The notes beneath the pieces were generated by a model. The model worked only from the letters and a program-made list of their open reading frames with translations, did not search any database and had not been told where the DNA came from. From Treponema sp. OMZ 790 (GTDB lineage Bacteria > Spirochaetota > Spirochaetia > Treponematales > Treponemataceae): a stretch of 64,000 nt of DNA. The DNA lies in assembly GCF_024181285.1 (NCBI RefSeq), contig NZ_CP051201.1, forward strand, positions 1,488,001 through 1,552,000. Direction: 5' to 3'. Each line of letters begins with the position of its first letter. Position 1 is the first letter of the stretch. Made by a program: the position numbers and the translations under genes. This document shows, piece after piece, positions 17,627 through 25,799 of the stretch.

Positions 17627-18621
17627 TCCGGTTTTTTATCCTTGTAAGCCCTGTAATAGTTTAATAAAATTTTAGAAAAATCTTCATTTTCAATTTTTAT
17701 ATCATAAATATTTTCTTTATCATCTAAAGAATTAAAAATTTCTTCCATTGTAACCTGTTTATCAACTTCAAATGAAATACTGTTTTTTTGAAAATCTTTT
17801 TCTCTTATATTAAAATTGTTTTGTAGTTTTTCGGTTAAATCAATATTCTTTTTATATAAAAGTGTAACAATTTTAGACTTATCATAATTTTCTATAAATT
17901 CATGAGTTCTTATATCTTCTTGTAATTTTCCGTTGTTTAAAACCAATAATCTTTCAGACAGATTGATTATATCATCGGAATTATGAGAAATTAAAATTAA
18001 AATAATATCATTATATTGTTTATAAGTTTTTATCAGATTATAAAATTGCTCTTTTACTTCAAGATCCAAACCTATTGTCGGTTCATCTAAAAGAAGGATT
18101 TTAGGATTATGAAATAAAACCAAAGCAATTTCACACTTCATTTTTTGTCCTAAAGACATTTCTCTAATGGGCTTTTTTAAAAGGTTTTCAAGCTTAAACA
18201 AATCGATAAGACTGTCGAGCCTTTTATTTGCTTCATCTTTTTCGATTTTATAAATAAGCCTAAAAAGCTCTAAAGATTCTCTAAAAATCATATTTTGGTA
18301 GAGCTGACTTCTTTGACCGAAGATAACACCTATATTCCGTTTGTATTCTTTTTGATTTTCATAGATATTTTTTTGATTAAATAAAACTTCTCCGCTCGTA
18401 GGCCGCAAAATACCCGAAATAATTTTTATCAAGGTAGATTTCCCTGAACCGTTTTTGCCGACTATCGCAACATTTTCATTATTTTCAATCTTAAAAGAAA
18501 TATCCGTTAAAGCCTTAACCTCAGAATAATCGGCCTTAAACATATCTTTTACGATACCTAAAAGTCCGAATCTTCTTTCTTGAGTTTTATATGTTTTACT
18601 AATATTTTTAAGTTTCAGCAT
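17623..18621 (-). CDS. ABC-2 type exporter ATPase (COG4586-like)
   Basis: Cytoplasmic ATPase of a three-gene exporter, 332 residues. Walker A is GKNGSGKST, the signature is MSLGQKMKCE, Walker B is ILLLDEPTIGLD and the switch histidine is in ILISHNSDD. The N-terminal insertion after KTYKTQERRFGLLGIVKDMF and the IGVIFGQRSQLY stretch are typical of the COG4586 subgroup. A promoter of its own is visible at 18680-18708, so the exporter may be transcribed both alone and with the upstream lipoprotein genes. Confidence 0.93.
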   Translation of the reverse strand: MLKLKNISKTYKTQERRFGLLGIVKDMFKADYSEVKALTDISFKIENNENVAIVGKNGSGKSTLIKIISGILRPTSGEVLFNQKNIYENQKEYKRNIGVIFGQRSQLYQNMIFRESLELFRLIYKIEKDEANKRLDSLIDLFKLENLLKKPIREMSLGQKMKCEIALVLFHNPKILLLDEPTIGLDLEVKEQFYNLIKTYKQYNDIILILISHNSDDIINLSERLLVLNNGKLQEDIRTHEFIENYDKSKIVTLLYKKNIDLTEKLQNNFNIREKDFQKNSISFEVDKQVTMEEIFNSLDDKENIYDIKIENEDFSKILLNYYRAYKDKKPE

Positions 18622-18679
18622 AAGTTTACCGCCAATAATTTACAGTATATTTACTGCAAACCCGATACGAATTATATGT

Positions 18680-18708
18680 ATTATGACATATAAAATTTAA
18701 TCGGTCAA
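18680..18708 (-). promoter_or_regulatory. sigma70-type promoter of the ABC exporter genes
   Basis: On the minus strand TTGACC (18708-18703) and CATAAT (18685-18680) are separated by 17 bases. The leader to the ATG at 18621 would be about 50 bases. It lies in the 108-base gap after the metallopeptidase gene. Confidence 0.5.
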
Positions 18709-18729
18709 GAGTGAAGGAACATTTGATTT

Positions 18730-20493
18730 TTATCTTACCAAAGAAAACAAAATAGAATCTTCTAAATTTTCACTATAAAATGTAAGGACATTATATATGT
18801 TTTCGGTTTCAAGTAAACTGTTATCTAAAAAAGCAAAACTATAGGGTAAAAAATGCTTTATTACATCCCCCTCTTTTATTTTCGGTTCAGGTTCGGATAT
18901 AATAATTTTGAAGCCGTTATAATCAATTTCACCCATACAGGGTAAAAATTCTACAGCTTCATTAGTCAAAGGATCTTTTTTATAAGAAACAGAACCTTTG
19001 TTACTACAGTTTTGCATAATAGAATCCAACATTTCTAAAAAAAGTATGTCTGTCGGTGTACCAAAAGCATATCCGATTGCTTCCCACCCTGTATATTCAG
19101 AGTTAATTAATTCTTTTAAAAAACTTATACCGCCCTTATCAATTAGGTTAACCTTATTATCAACATCCCAATCCATGCCGCCTTTTTTCCAAAAACACCA
19201 TGATAAAAAAAGAGTCATTGCTCCTCGTTGCCCGGCAGAATCGCTTAAACCGGCAGCACTATTTTTACAAAAAGAATAAGCAACCGTATCTTTTAAGAAT
19301 TTATTAAAAAATTTTATATTTCCTCCGCTAAACCCGTATCCGATTAAATTTTCAGATAAATGGCTTAATCCTTCATCAAGAAAAATATCCATCCTAGCTG
19401 CTTCTAAATTTCCTTCGATTATACGTGAATATGTTTTTGCCGTAAAACTGACAGCATGAGTAAGTTCATGTCCTATTGTTGCGGCTATTGCTTTATAATA
19501 ATAATTATCGGAAGAATTTCCTGAAGGTATTGCTGCATATATAATATCCGCCTCGTTGCTTGACGGATTATATAAAACAGAATCTTTATCTTTATTATTC
19601 TTAAAGAAATCAGCAGAATTGAAAAAACCTAAAGCTTTTTTTTCATCATTTATGGTTTTGCTAAAAATAATGGTTATCTTGCCGTTTTTATCGATATCGG
19701 CAGCTTTTCCAAAAATTGTAAAAATTCGATTCAAAATAACATCTTCAACTTCATTAATGCACAAATCAAAAAAACTTGTATTATTTAAAGTATCTTTTGG
19801 AATCCAAACATCAATATTGCCGGAACTATAATATTTTTTAAAGGAAATATAATGAGGTTCCTCAATCTGATTTTTAGTATTAACAATATAAAATTTTTTT
19901 TCACTTTTATCTTCAATTATATTTTGTAAATATTGAAAAATCGAAATATTCGGCACAAAAGATGTTAAATTAACATTATCCGGACATCGAAATAATTTTA
20001 GGTCATCATTATCTTCTAAATTTTGATTTTGATGATTCGAATGATGTAAGTTTCTTTTTTTGATAAAAAAATTATCAGCACTACCGTTTAATGAAGCAAT
20101 ATAGGCTTTATATTTTTGATTTTTAAATATACAATCAAATGGTGTTTGAAGAATGCGGAATTTTGACTTCATCAAGTCTTTATTAAAGCGTTCTAATACG
20201 GTTATGGAAATTATTTTTTCATATCCCATAGCTGCTGCTTTTATTGTATGCTTTCCGGATAAGAGATTTACCGAAATTTGGCTGCCGGTACCTAAGTCGC
20301 CATTAATCGACGATGTCCAATAAACGAAGTCAATCTCCTTATTAATAGACAATACAATAGGTAAATCATCATAATATACATTGTTTTCTATCGGAGAGAT
20401 AATATGAAAGATAAAATCATCTGTACTGTATTTATTTTTACATGAAATAAATAAAATACAAAAAAGAAAAAATAAAAGTTTATTCCGCAGCAA
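18730..20493 (-). CDS. putative M30 (hyicolysin-like) metallopeptidase lipoprotein
   Basis: A surface or periplasmic lipoprotein with a zinc-protease domain. I place the start at the TTG at 20493, seven bases after AGGAGG; this gives MLRNKLLFFLFCILFISC with the lipid-carrying cysteine at residue 18 and a 587-residue protein. The longer open frame to 20562 has no signal peptide at its start. The zinc motif GHELTHAVSF is near residues 341-350, a candidate third ligand lies in LDEGLSHLSE about 28 residues later, and a DIDKNGKITIIF segment precedes them, as in M30 proteins. The start overlaps the previous lipoprotein gene by 14 bases. Confidence 0.82.
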   Translation of the reverse strand: MLRNKLLFFLFCILFISCKNKYSTDDFIFHIISPIENNVYYDDLPIVLSINKEIDFVYWTSSINGDLGTGSQISVNLLSGKHTIKAAAMGYEKIISITVLERFNKDLMKSKFRILQTPFDCIFKNQKYKAYIASLNGSADNFFIKKRNLHHSNHQNQNLEDNDDLKLFRCPDNVNLTSFVPNISIFQYLQNIIEDKSEKKFYIVNTKNQIEEPHYISFKKYYSSGNIDVWIPKDTLNNTSFFDLCINEVEDVILNRIFTIFGKAADIDKNGKITIIFSKTINDEKKALGFFNSADFFKNNKDKDSVLYNPSSNEADIIYAAIPSGNSSDNYYYKAIAATIGHELTHAVSFTAKTYSRIIEGNLEAARMDIFLDEGLSHLSENLIGYGFSGGNIKFFNKFLKDTVAYSFCKNSAAGLSDSAGQRGAMTLFLSWCFWKKGGMDWDVDNKVNLIDKGGISFLKELINSEYTGWEAIGYAFGTPTDILFLEMLDSIMQNCSNKGSVSYKKDPLTNEAVEFLPCMGEIDYNGFKIIISEPEPKIKEGDVIKHFLPYSFAFLDNSLLETENIYNVLTFYSENLEDSILFSLVR

Positions 20494-21157
20494 AATTAAT
20501 ACCTCCTGTCTGTATTGATGAAACAGAATAATAGTTATATTTTTCAAGTAAAGGATCTCCAAAATATTTTTGAGCAGTTACAACCAATCGATAATTATTA
20601 TTTTTTTTAAGTGTATTAGCAGGAATTATAATATTACAAGCATTAGTCGCATAGCTATAAACAGTATCAAAGGTATTTTTTACTTCTACCGTATAAATAC
20701 AATTTTTGCCGCATGACTTCCAAGCAATTTGTATATCATCGGTATTTGAAACAGATTCACCTTTTAAAATAGACTTACCTGAACTATCTTGAAAAACAAT
20801 TAATTGAGCCGATTCTAATATTTTTTCATGCGGAATGGTTAATTTTTTTTCTTGAGCTGCAGCATTTGTCTTAACATATATTATCACATTTCCGGAAGCA
20901 GGAAGATAAGTTTTTTTCCAATAGTAATATTTTGAAGAATCAAATTCCAAAAGCTCTGCGCGATTATATTTATCGATACAAATAACACGGGCAGCAGTTA
21001 CGGCATTGCCGGTTTTATCTTCCAAAAAAACTTTTACCGTACTTTCATCGGATTTATCTGATTCAATTAAAACTCTTATACCCATTTCATTGGATTTTTC
21101 TTGAATTTGCTTACATCCGAATATAATTAACACAAAAATTAATATCAGTTTTTTCAT
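20480..21157 (-). CDS. putative lipoprotein, 225 aa
   Basis: A small exported protein with the lipobox in LIFVLIIFGCK (cysteine at residue 15). The remainder is beta-rich and has no recognised family, though the IAWKSCGKNCIYTVEVKNTF segment resembles a fibronectin-like strand pattern. An AGGAGGAACAATT ribosome binding site precedes the ATG. It is co-transcribed with the beta-propeller lipoprotein upstream and the metallopeptidase downstream, and overlaps the latter. Confidence 0.82.
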   Translation of the reverse strand: MKKLILIFVLIIFGCKQIQEKSNEMGIRVLIESDKSDESTVKVFLEDKTGNAVTAARVICIDKYNRAELLEFDSSKYYYWKKTYLPASGNVIIYVKTNAAAQEKKLTIPHEKILESAQLIVFQDSSGKSILKGESVSNTDDIQIAWKSCGKNCIYTVEVKNTFDTVYSYATNACNIIIPANTLKKNNNYRLVVTAQKYFGDPLLEKYNYYSVSSIQTGGINFAAE

Positions 21158-21175
21158 AATTGTTCCTCCTATTTT

Positions 21176-22522
21176 TTAAACTCTTATTGCACAAAGTTTA
21201 GCCCTATTTGTATCAAAGTCGGTATTAAAAAAGATATAGTAATTTTTATATAAAAAAGTTACTTCATCGCCCCAGCCCAAGACTGTTTTATCTACACCTA
21301 TAAGTTGTCCGGTTTTTATGTCAAAAACACGCAATCCGTCTAAATGGGTTACAATATATGCCCTGTCATTTGCAATAATAGGAAAAGTACTGCTTGTTCC
21401 TCCAACAGGATGAAAACCCCACTCAAGTCTAAAATCTTCCGCATTTACACAGACAAGAGAATACACATGCTCTTTTGCTATGTTTATCTGCAAATGTGCA
21501 TCCCTTGATGCAACAGTAGTATAATAAAATTTCCCTTCATGATACTGAATACCGCATGTATATTTTGAAGGACTTATTAAGGGTTTTGTAAAAATAGGTC
21601 CTTCTTCTTCATCATACCTAAAAATTATCTCTCCCGTATTTTTGTTTACTTTTAAAAGGGAGTAATCTAAAACATACAAACTGTCTTCATTAATATAAAG
21701 AGAATGGCGAACTAACCCATAAGTTCTTTCAATCATAGTTTCCCACAAAATATTCTTTGTACTTAAATCTATTGCGACAAGAATACATTTTCCATTAGTA
21801 TAATCAAAATTTGACGTAATAAAATATAAAAAACCTCTATCGATTATTGGAGCAGTGAAATAAGTACATTCCTTATAAATTTCTCTTACATATATTGATT
21901 CCGGAAGAATAGTTTGAATCTCATCAATATTATAATCTATTTTTGAAGTATCCAATTTAAAAAATGGAGTAGGTATAGGATCGCTATTACCTCGACTTCC
22001 CCAATAAATATCTATACCGTCAGTAACGATATCATTGCTAAATCTATTAAAAATAGCTTCTTTTTCGGTCATTCCTATGCGTACAGCAGCTTCAAGATCG
22101 CCGGTTAAATCCGAATGGCAATAAACTACACCGTAGGGCGACATATAATATAATCTGTCACCTATCTTTACAATATTAGAAAAAGAAAAATTTAAAGATG
22201 AGTCCTGAAATACCTTTGAAGACTTCCACACATAAGTACCGCTTTCCATATCTATCTTAACAAGTCTTATCTTTTCTTGTATTCTTTTCCCTACATTATT
22301 TACTTCGGCAATAAATTCCAATAAATAAAAATATTTACCCTCGGTATAAGCCTGAGAACTAAGCTGTTTACCGTCCAGCTGTAATTGCCATGCATAATCG
22401 GGCTTATATACAGGTTCATTGTTTTCTTCTATGGGCTTTCTTTTACCGCCGAATAATAAATCGCAGGAGGTAAAAATTACCGTAATAAACATCAATACAC
22501 ACACTATAGACAGTTTTTTCAT
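21176..22522 (-). CDS. beta-propeller (PQQ-repeat-like) lipoprotein
   Basis: A 448-residue lipoprotein (lipobox IFTSC, cysteine at residue 20) that looks like a PQQ-type beta-propeller, with repeated strands such as KIDMESGTYVWKS, AIDLSTKNILWET, KVNKNTGEIIFRY, CVNAEDFRLEWGF and VFDIKTGQLIG. Such folds act as scaffolds or sensors; BamB is a known relative, but identity with BamB is not claimed. The ribosome binding site AGGAGGAACACTT is nearly the same as that of the next gene. It follows the secreted hydrolase gene by 57 bases. Confidence 0.85.
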   Translation of the reverse strand: MKKLSIVCVLMFITVIFTSCDLLFGGKRKPIEENNEPVYKPDYAWQLQLDGKQLSSQAYTEGKYFYLLEFIAEVNNVGKRIQEKIRLVKIDMESGTYVWKSSKVFQDSSLNFSFSNIVKIGDRLYYMSPYGVVYCHSDLTGDLEAAVRIGMTEKEAIFNRFSNDIVTDGIDIYWGSRGNSDPIPTPFFKLDTSKIDYNIDEIQTILPESIYVREIYKECTYFTAPIIDRGFLYFITSNFDYTNGKCILVAIDLSTKNILWETMIERTYGLVRHSLYINEDSLYVLDYSLLKVNKNTGEIIFRYDEEEGPIFTKPLISPSKYTCGIQYHEGKFYYTTVASRDAHLQINIAKEHVYSLVCVNAEDFRLEWGFHPVGGTSSTFPIIANDRAYIVTHLDGLRVFDIKTGQLIGVDKTVLGWGDEVTFLYKNYYIFFNTDFDTNRAKLCAIRV

Positions 22523-22579
22523 AAGTGTTCCTCCTTAAAGGATTTGCGGGTTTAAAATAAACCCGCTATAAATTTCTTA

Positions 22580-23896
22580 CTATCTTTGTCTAGAACCTTC
22601 TCTAATCATTTCTTCTATCATTCTTTTAACCTTATCAGGAGGATTTCCTGAATCTTTATAAAAAATTTCAGCATGGTTATAATCAAAGGTAACATAGGGT
22701 TTTCCTTCAATATCGATAGATTTTGGATGGATAGTTTTAGGTATAAATTGACTTTCTTTTGCCACCAGACAGTCATGTTCATCAGACCCTAGGAGTTTAT
22801 TTATATTACTGTCGATATTGCGGCAGTAGTCTCGGGCAGCCGCACACTGGTGGGCATATCTGGGGCTTCCGCTAAATAATCCCCAAATAAAGCAGCATTT
22901 TGCAATATGGATTTTTCTGACAACATCCATACCATGACCGAAAGCATCAATTTTTTCCCGAATATTTGCAGAGGCGGGCAGCATATCAAGAGTGTTGTTT
23001 TTTAGTCCTACAATATAGCCTACAGGAATCTCATTAGGAATTTTTGAAATATGATTATATGCTGTATACCAGCTGTAAACAGGAGTATAATGCCAACGCA
23101 GTGCCCAATATTGCCAGCCCCAACGGTTTGTTACTCTAGTCCATCTAAGGTGCCTTTCAGTTCCTGTTTGAACCTTATATGTATAAGGATTACTTTCTAA
23201 AACATATTTCCTTATAAAGTTACTTTGCGGAATCATGTCGCGAATTTCACCCATACCGCTTAATATTTCATCTGATGCTGCCGGTGAAACAGCCTTTAAG
23301 CAGGGTTTAAGCCAAGCCATAATACCGTCATTCGGTAAGAATTTATCATTAACAAAATTCCAAATTTTATCAAGTATTTTTCCTTCAGTTAAGAATCCAA
23401 AAACTTCTCCTAAATTAAGAATAAGATCAGCAATCGGTATTGCCGCTACAACACCTATGCAGCCCCCATGAATGATCTCAATATCTCGCCGTATTTTAGC
23501 GTTTACGGTAGGCAGACTGCCTTCAAGGGCTTTTAAACCTCGGTCTACCCCTGATATGGTAATAACCGCATTCAATCGATTAAACATCTCGGTATCATTA
23601 TCTTTAAGATAGCCTGCAAATCCCAGAACCCGCAAACCACCTTGACTGTGACCTGCAATTGCAAATTTTTCATTATTGCTATTTTCTTTGATAAAGCCGT
23701 ATTCATCATTGATAATATCTTGGAGCCCATCCGAAGAAGGCTTATAGTTCAAAAATTGAAAACCCTCAAATTTGTATGTTTTTATACTGCTGTCAAGATT
23801 GTTAAATTCGCTTGCCTTTGATTTTGACTCACTCTCTTGCGAAAAAGCAGCTAAAATACAAAAGCTAAAAAACAAAGCTATTATTATTTTTTTCAT
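22580..23896 (-). CDS. secreted alpha/beta-hydrolase (lipase-like)
   Basis: A secreted serine hydrolase, 438 residues from the ATG at 23896 (signal peptide MKKIIIALFFSFCILAAFS), which follows GGGGAGAAATAAA; the longer open frame overlaps the previous gene and hides the signal peptide. The nucleophile elbow is GHSQGG with serine 84. A GSDEHDCLVAKESQ segment has the look of the acid-residue region of lipases, and a histidine in FDYNHAEIF may complete the triad. Residues about 246-273 hold six tryptophans within 26 residues, an unusual aromatic patch. The substrate could be a lipid or ester; this is inference. Confidence 0.82.
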   Translation of the reverse strand: MKKIIIALFFSFCILAAFSQESESKSKASEFNNLDSSIKTYKFEGFQFLNYKPSSDGLQDIINDEYGFIKENSNNEKFAIAGHSQGGLRVLGFAGYLKDNDTEMFNRLNAVITISGVDRGLKALEGSLPTVNAKIRRDIEIIHGGCIGVVAAIPIADLILNLGEVFGFLTEGKILDKIWNFVNDKFLPNDGIMAWLKPCLKAVSPAASDEILSGMGEIRDMIPQSNFIRKYVLESNPYTYKVQTGTERHLRWTRVTNRWGWQYWALRWHYTPVYSWYTAYNHISKIPNEIPVGYIVGLKNNTLDMLPASANIREKIDAFGHGMDVVRKIHIAKCCFIWGLFSGSPRYAHQCAAARDYCRNIDSNINKLLGSDEHDCLVAKESQFIPKTIHPKSIDIEGKPYVTFDYNHAEIFYKDSGNPPDKVKRMIEEMIREGSRQR

Positions 23897-23918
23897 TTTA
23901 TTTCTCCCCACATTAATT

Positions 23919-24896
23919 TTACAATAAGAGTTTAAATAATGAGTCATCTGCCTCATTTATTTTTATATCTTCATATAATTCTATAACCGTTTCTTTATAG
24001 CTTAAATCTCCCGGATCACCAAAAATCATGTCTTTTTTCTCAATTACCTCTCCGTTTTGCTGCAATTCAGCAAGTTTTTCGGCACTAATTTCAGGTACAT
24101 CATCCGCACTATCATAAATAACGGTACAGTCTGAGACTACTTCTATTTTATTAGGATTTTGAACATCTATTTCGGTAAAACTTCCTACTTTTACCGGAAC
24201 ACCGTCTTTTTCTTCGTATACAATATTTGTCTTGCTTGTTATTTTAGTTCCATCCTCCTGAATATATACATTTTCCACTTCTTGAAGAATTTCGCTATTC
24301 ATATCGAAACAAATACGGGATGATATCAGCTTTTCATAATTATTTTTCGATAAAAGAGCAGGAGGTAAATTTAAAACAAATAAACCTGTTTCAGTATCTT
24401 CTTGCATATCCAATGCTAAACGGGAAGCTTCAGAACGGATAAATTTTAAATTTATCCTGCTTAAAGCAGTTTCGGGCTGTAAAAACTGCAGACTTGAATC
24501 AATTTCATCAGCTAGCATTAACCTTTTTTCAATAACCTCCGTATTCGGATCAAAAACTATCGCTTCTTTTCCATCGGTAATTATTGATCTAGCAGCGATA
24601 TCATATTTTTCCTCTGCCGGAAAATCAATCCGTGTAAGAATTCTTTCCCCAATCGTTTTAATTGATAAGAGGTAAGTTTCCTGAAGTTTTGGATGTGTAT
24701 CTGTACGGTTATTCATACTATGAACCTGCACATTTGCCTGAAAACTATCAATCGATGAACCTTTTTTAGAATTCCATCTGATAGTTACAGGATTCTCATC
24801 AAACAAAGTGTGTTTGCCGGGATTATTCACCTCATTTCTACATGCCACGATTAGACCAACAATCAAAAGAAAAAAGTAAAAAAATCTCTTTTTCAT
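23919..24896 (-). CDS. LolA-like lipoprotein
   Basis: A 325-residue lipoprotein (LLIVGLIVACRN, cysteine at residue 19) whose body resembles the LolA/LolB/RseB fold: QANVQVHSMNN, TYLLSIKTIGERILTRIDFP, GKEAIVFDPNTEVIEKR and the late SFTEIDVQNPNKIEVV strand. Proteins of this fold bind lipids or lipoproteins in the periplasm. An AACCTCC complement gives a GGAGGTTTTTTAT ribosome binding site. It is the first structural gene of the block behind a promoter and paired palindromes, and directly follows the LuxR-type regulator gene. Confidence 0.78.
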   Translation of the reverse strand: MKKRFFYFFLLIVGLIVACRNEVNNPGKHTLFDENPVTIRWNSKKGSSIDSFQANVQVHSMNNRTDTHPKLQETYLLSIKTIGERILTRIDFPAEEKYDIAARSIITDGKEAIVFDPNTEVIEKRLMLADEIDSSLQFLQPETALSRINLKFIRSEASRLALDMQEDTETGLFVLNLPPALLSKNNYEKLISSRICFDMNSEILQEVENVYIQEDGTKITSKTNIVYEEKDGVPVKVGSFTEIDVQNPNKIEVVSDCTVIYDSADDVPEISAEKLAELQQNGEVIEKKDMIFGDPGDLSYKETVIELYEDIKINEADDSLFKLLL

Positions 24897-24917
24897 ATAA
24901 AAACCTCCATACTAAAA

Positions 24918-24947
24918 ACAGTATGTAAGATTTTTTTTATCCGTCAA
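24918..24947 (-). promoter_or_regulatory. promoter of the lipoprotein/hydrolase block
   Basis: On the minus strand TTGACG (24947-24942) and TACTGT (24923-24918) are separated by 18 bases, with a short inverted repeat CATACT/AGTATG over the -10 region. Transcription would start about 15 bases before the LolA-like gene. Confidence 0.5.
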
Positions 24948-24963
24948 TTCAAAAAACAACAAA

Positions 24964-24996
24964 GAACCTAAGTTCCATAAAAAAGAACTTAAGTTC
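24964..24996. repeat. paired palindromes GAACYTAAGTTC: operator pair or terminator
   Basis: GAACCTAAGTTC (24964-24975) and GAACTTAAGTTC (24985-24996) are each palindromic and lie 21 bases apart, two helical turns, just upstream of the -35 box at 24947. They could bind the LuxR-type regulator encoded next door. On the minus transcript the two halves also pair into a 12-bp stem with one G-U, followed by a T-rich run, so termination of the regulator gene is a real alternative. Confidence 0.6.
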
Positions 24997-25014
24997 CGAT
25001 AAATATCCTATATT

Positions 25015-25755
25015 TTAACCAATTATTTCATACTTTTCGACAAAAATAAGGAATTCGGCATAGTTGTTTATATTAAGCACCTGATATATTCTAGTCATTT
25101 CCTTTTTTATAACGGATTCTGAAACACAAAGTTGTTCGCCAATTTCCTTAAAGGATAATTGCATGGAGGCTAAAATAAAACACTTATTCTGCCGGACTGT
25201 TAAATCCAGTTGTGAAATATTAAAAATCTCTTTTTTAGTGTAATATTTTTTTAAATCATGAGCAAAAAAAACTAAACCTGCGGCTATGAGTATTAAGACT
25301 ATGGCAATATTAAAAAGGCTTACTTTTAGTAACTCTATTCCAAAATTTATATATTGACAAATAAAGGCAAAAATAAAAAAAGTAAAAATAAAAATAAATT
25401 TTAAAATGACATAATTTTTAAAGAAATTGCATTGCAATAAAATCAATATACTTACACAATAAAACAGTAATCCAAGTATATTTCCGCCTGCAAATATATT
25501 AACAAAAAAAGCGATACAGCCAATCAATGACCATAAAAGGCTGTATTTTGGTTTAAATATTAAAATCAAAAATACAAAAAAAATAAGTATATTTGATATA
25601 AATATCATCCTATCGCTTGGAAGAATTTTAAAGTACATCAATAAAATGATGTTTAACATAATAAAGCAAAAAGTAAAAGCCAAATATCTTGATTTTTTTA
25701 TCAAATTTTGGGAATAAATAATTTTTTTAAAAGATGTCCAAATTTTCTCCACCAT
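25015..25755 (-). CDS. membrane-bound LuxR-type transcriptional regulator
   Basis: A 246-residue protein with about six transmembrane segments in residues 20-168 and a C-terminal LuxR-like helix-turn-helix (about 180-242). The HTH region reads LTVRQNKCFILASMQLSFKEIGEQLCVSESVIKK, with recognition helix VSESVIKKEMTRIYQVL. There is no phosphoacceptor domain, so the signal is probably sensed in or through the membrane. A promoter lies directly upstream, with its -10 ending five bases before the ATG. It is transcribed in the same direction as, and just before, the lipoprotein/hydrolase block and is its likely regulator (inference). Confidence 0.85.
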   Translation of the reverse strand: MVEKIWTSFKKIIYSQNLIKKSRYLAFTFCFIMLNIILLMYFKILPSDRMIFISNILIFFVFLILIFKPKYSLLWSLIGCIAFFVNIFAGGNILGLLFYCVSILILLQCNFFKNYVILKFIFIFTFFIFAFICQYINFGIELLKVSLFNIAIVLILIAAGLVFFAHDLKKYYTKKEIFNISQLDLTVRQNKCFILASMQLSFKEIGEQLCVSESVIKKEMTRIYQVLNINNYAEFLIFVEKYEIIG

Positions 25756-25760
25756 AACTT

Positions 25761-25789
25761 ATAGTATCATATTTATGTTAATTTTACAA
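25761..25789 (-). promoter_or_regulatory. promoter of the LuxR-type regulator, apparently leaderless
   Basis: On the minus strand TTGTAA (25789-25784) and TACTAT (25766-25761) are 17 bases apart; only five bases separate the -10 box from the ATG at 25755. A true start slightly inside the frame cannot be excluded. Confidence 0.45.
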
Positions 25790-25799
25790 GAATAAATTC

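Noticed and set aside
20494..20562. Upstream extension of the M30-type lipoprotein
   Set aside because: It overlaps the previous gene more, has no ribosome binding site and pushes the signal peptide inward. The TTG at 20493 has AGGAGG at the right distance.
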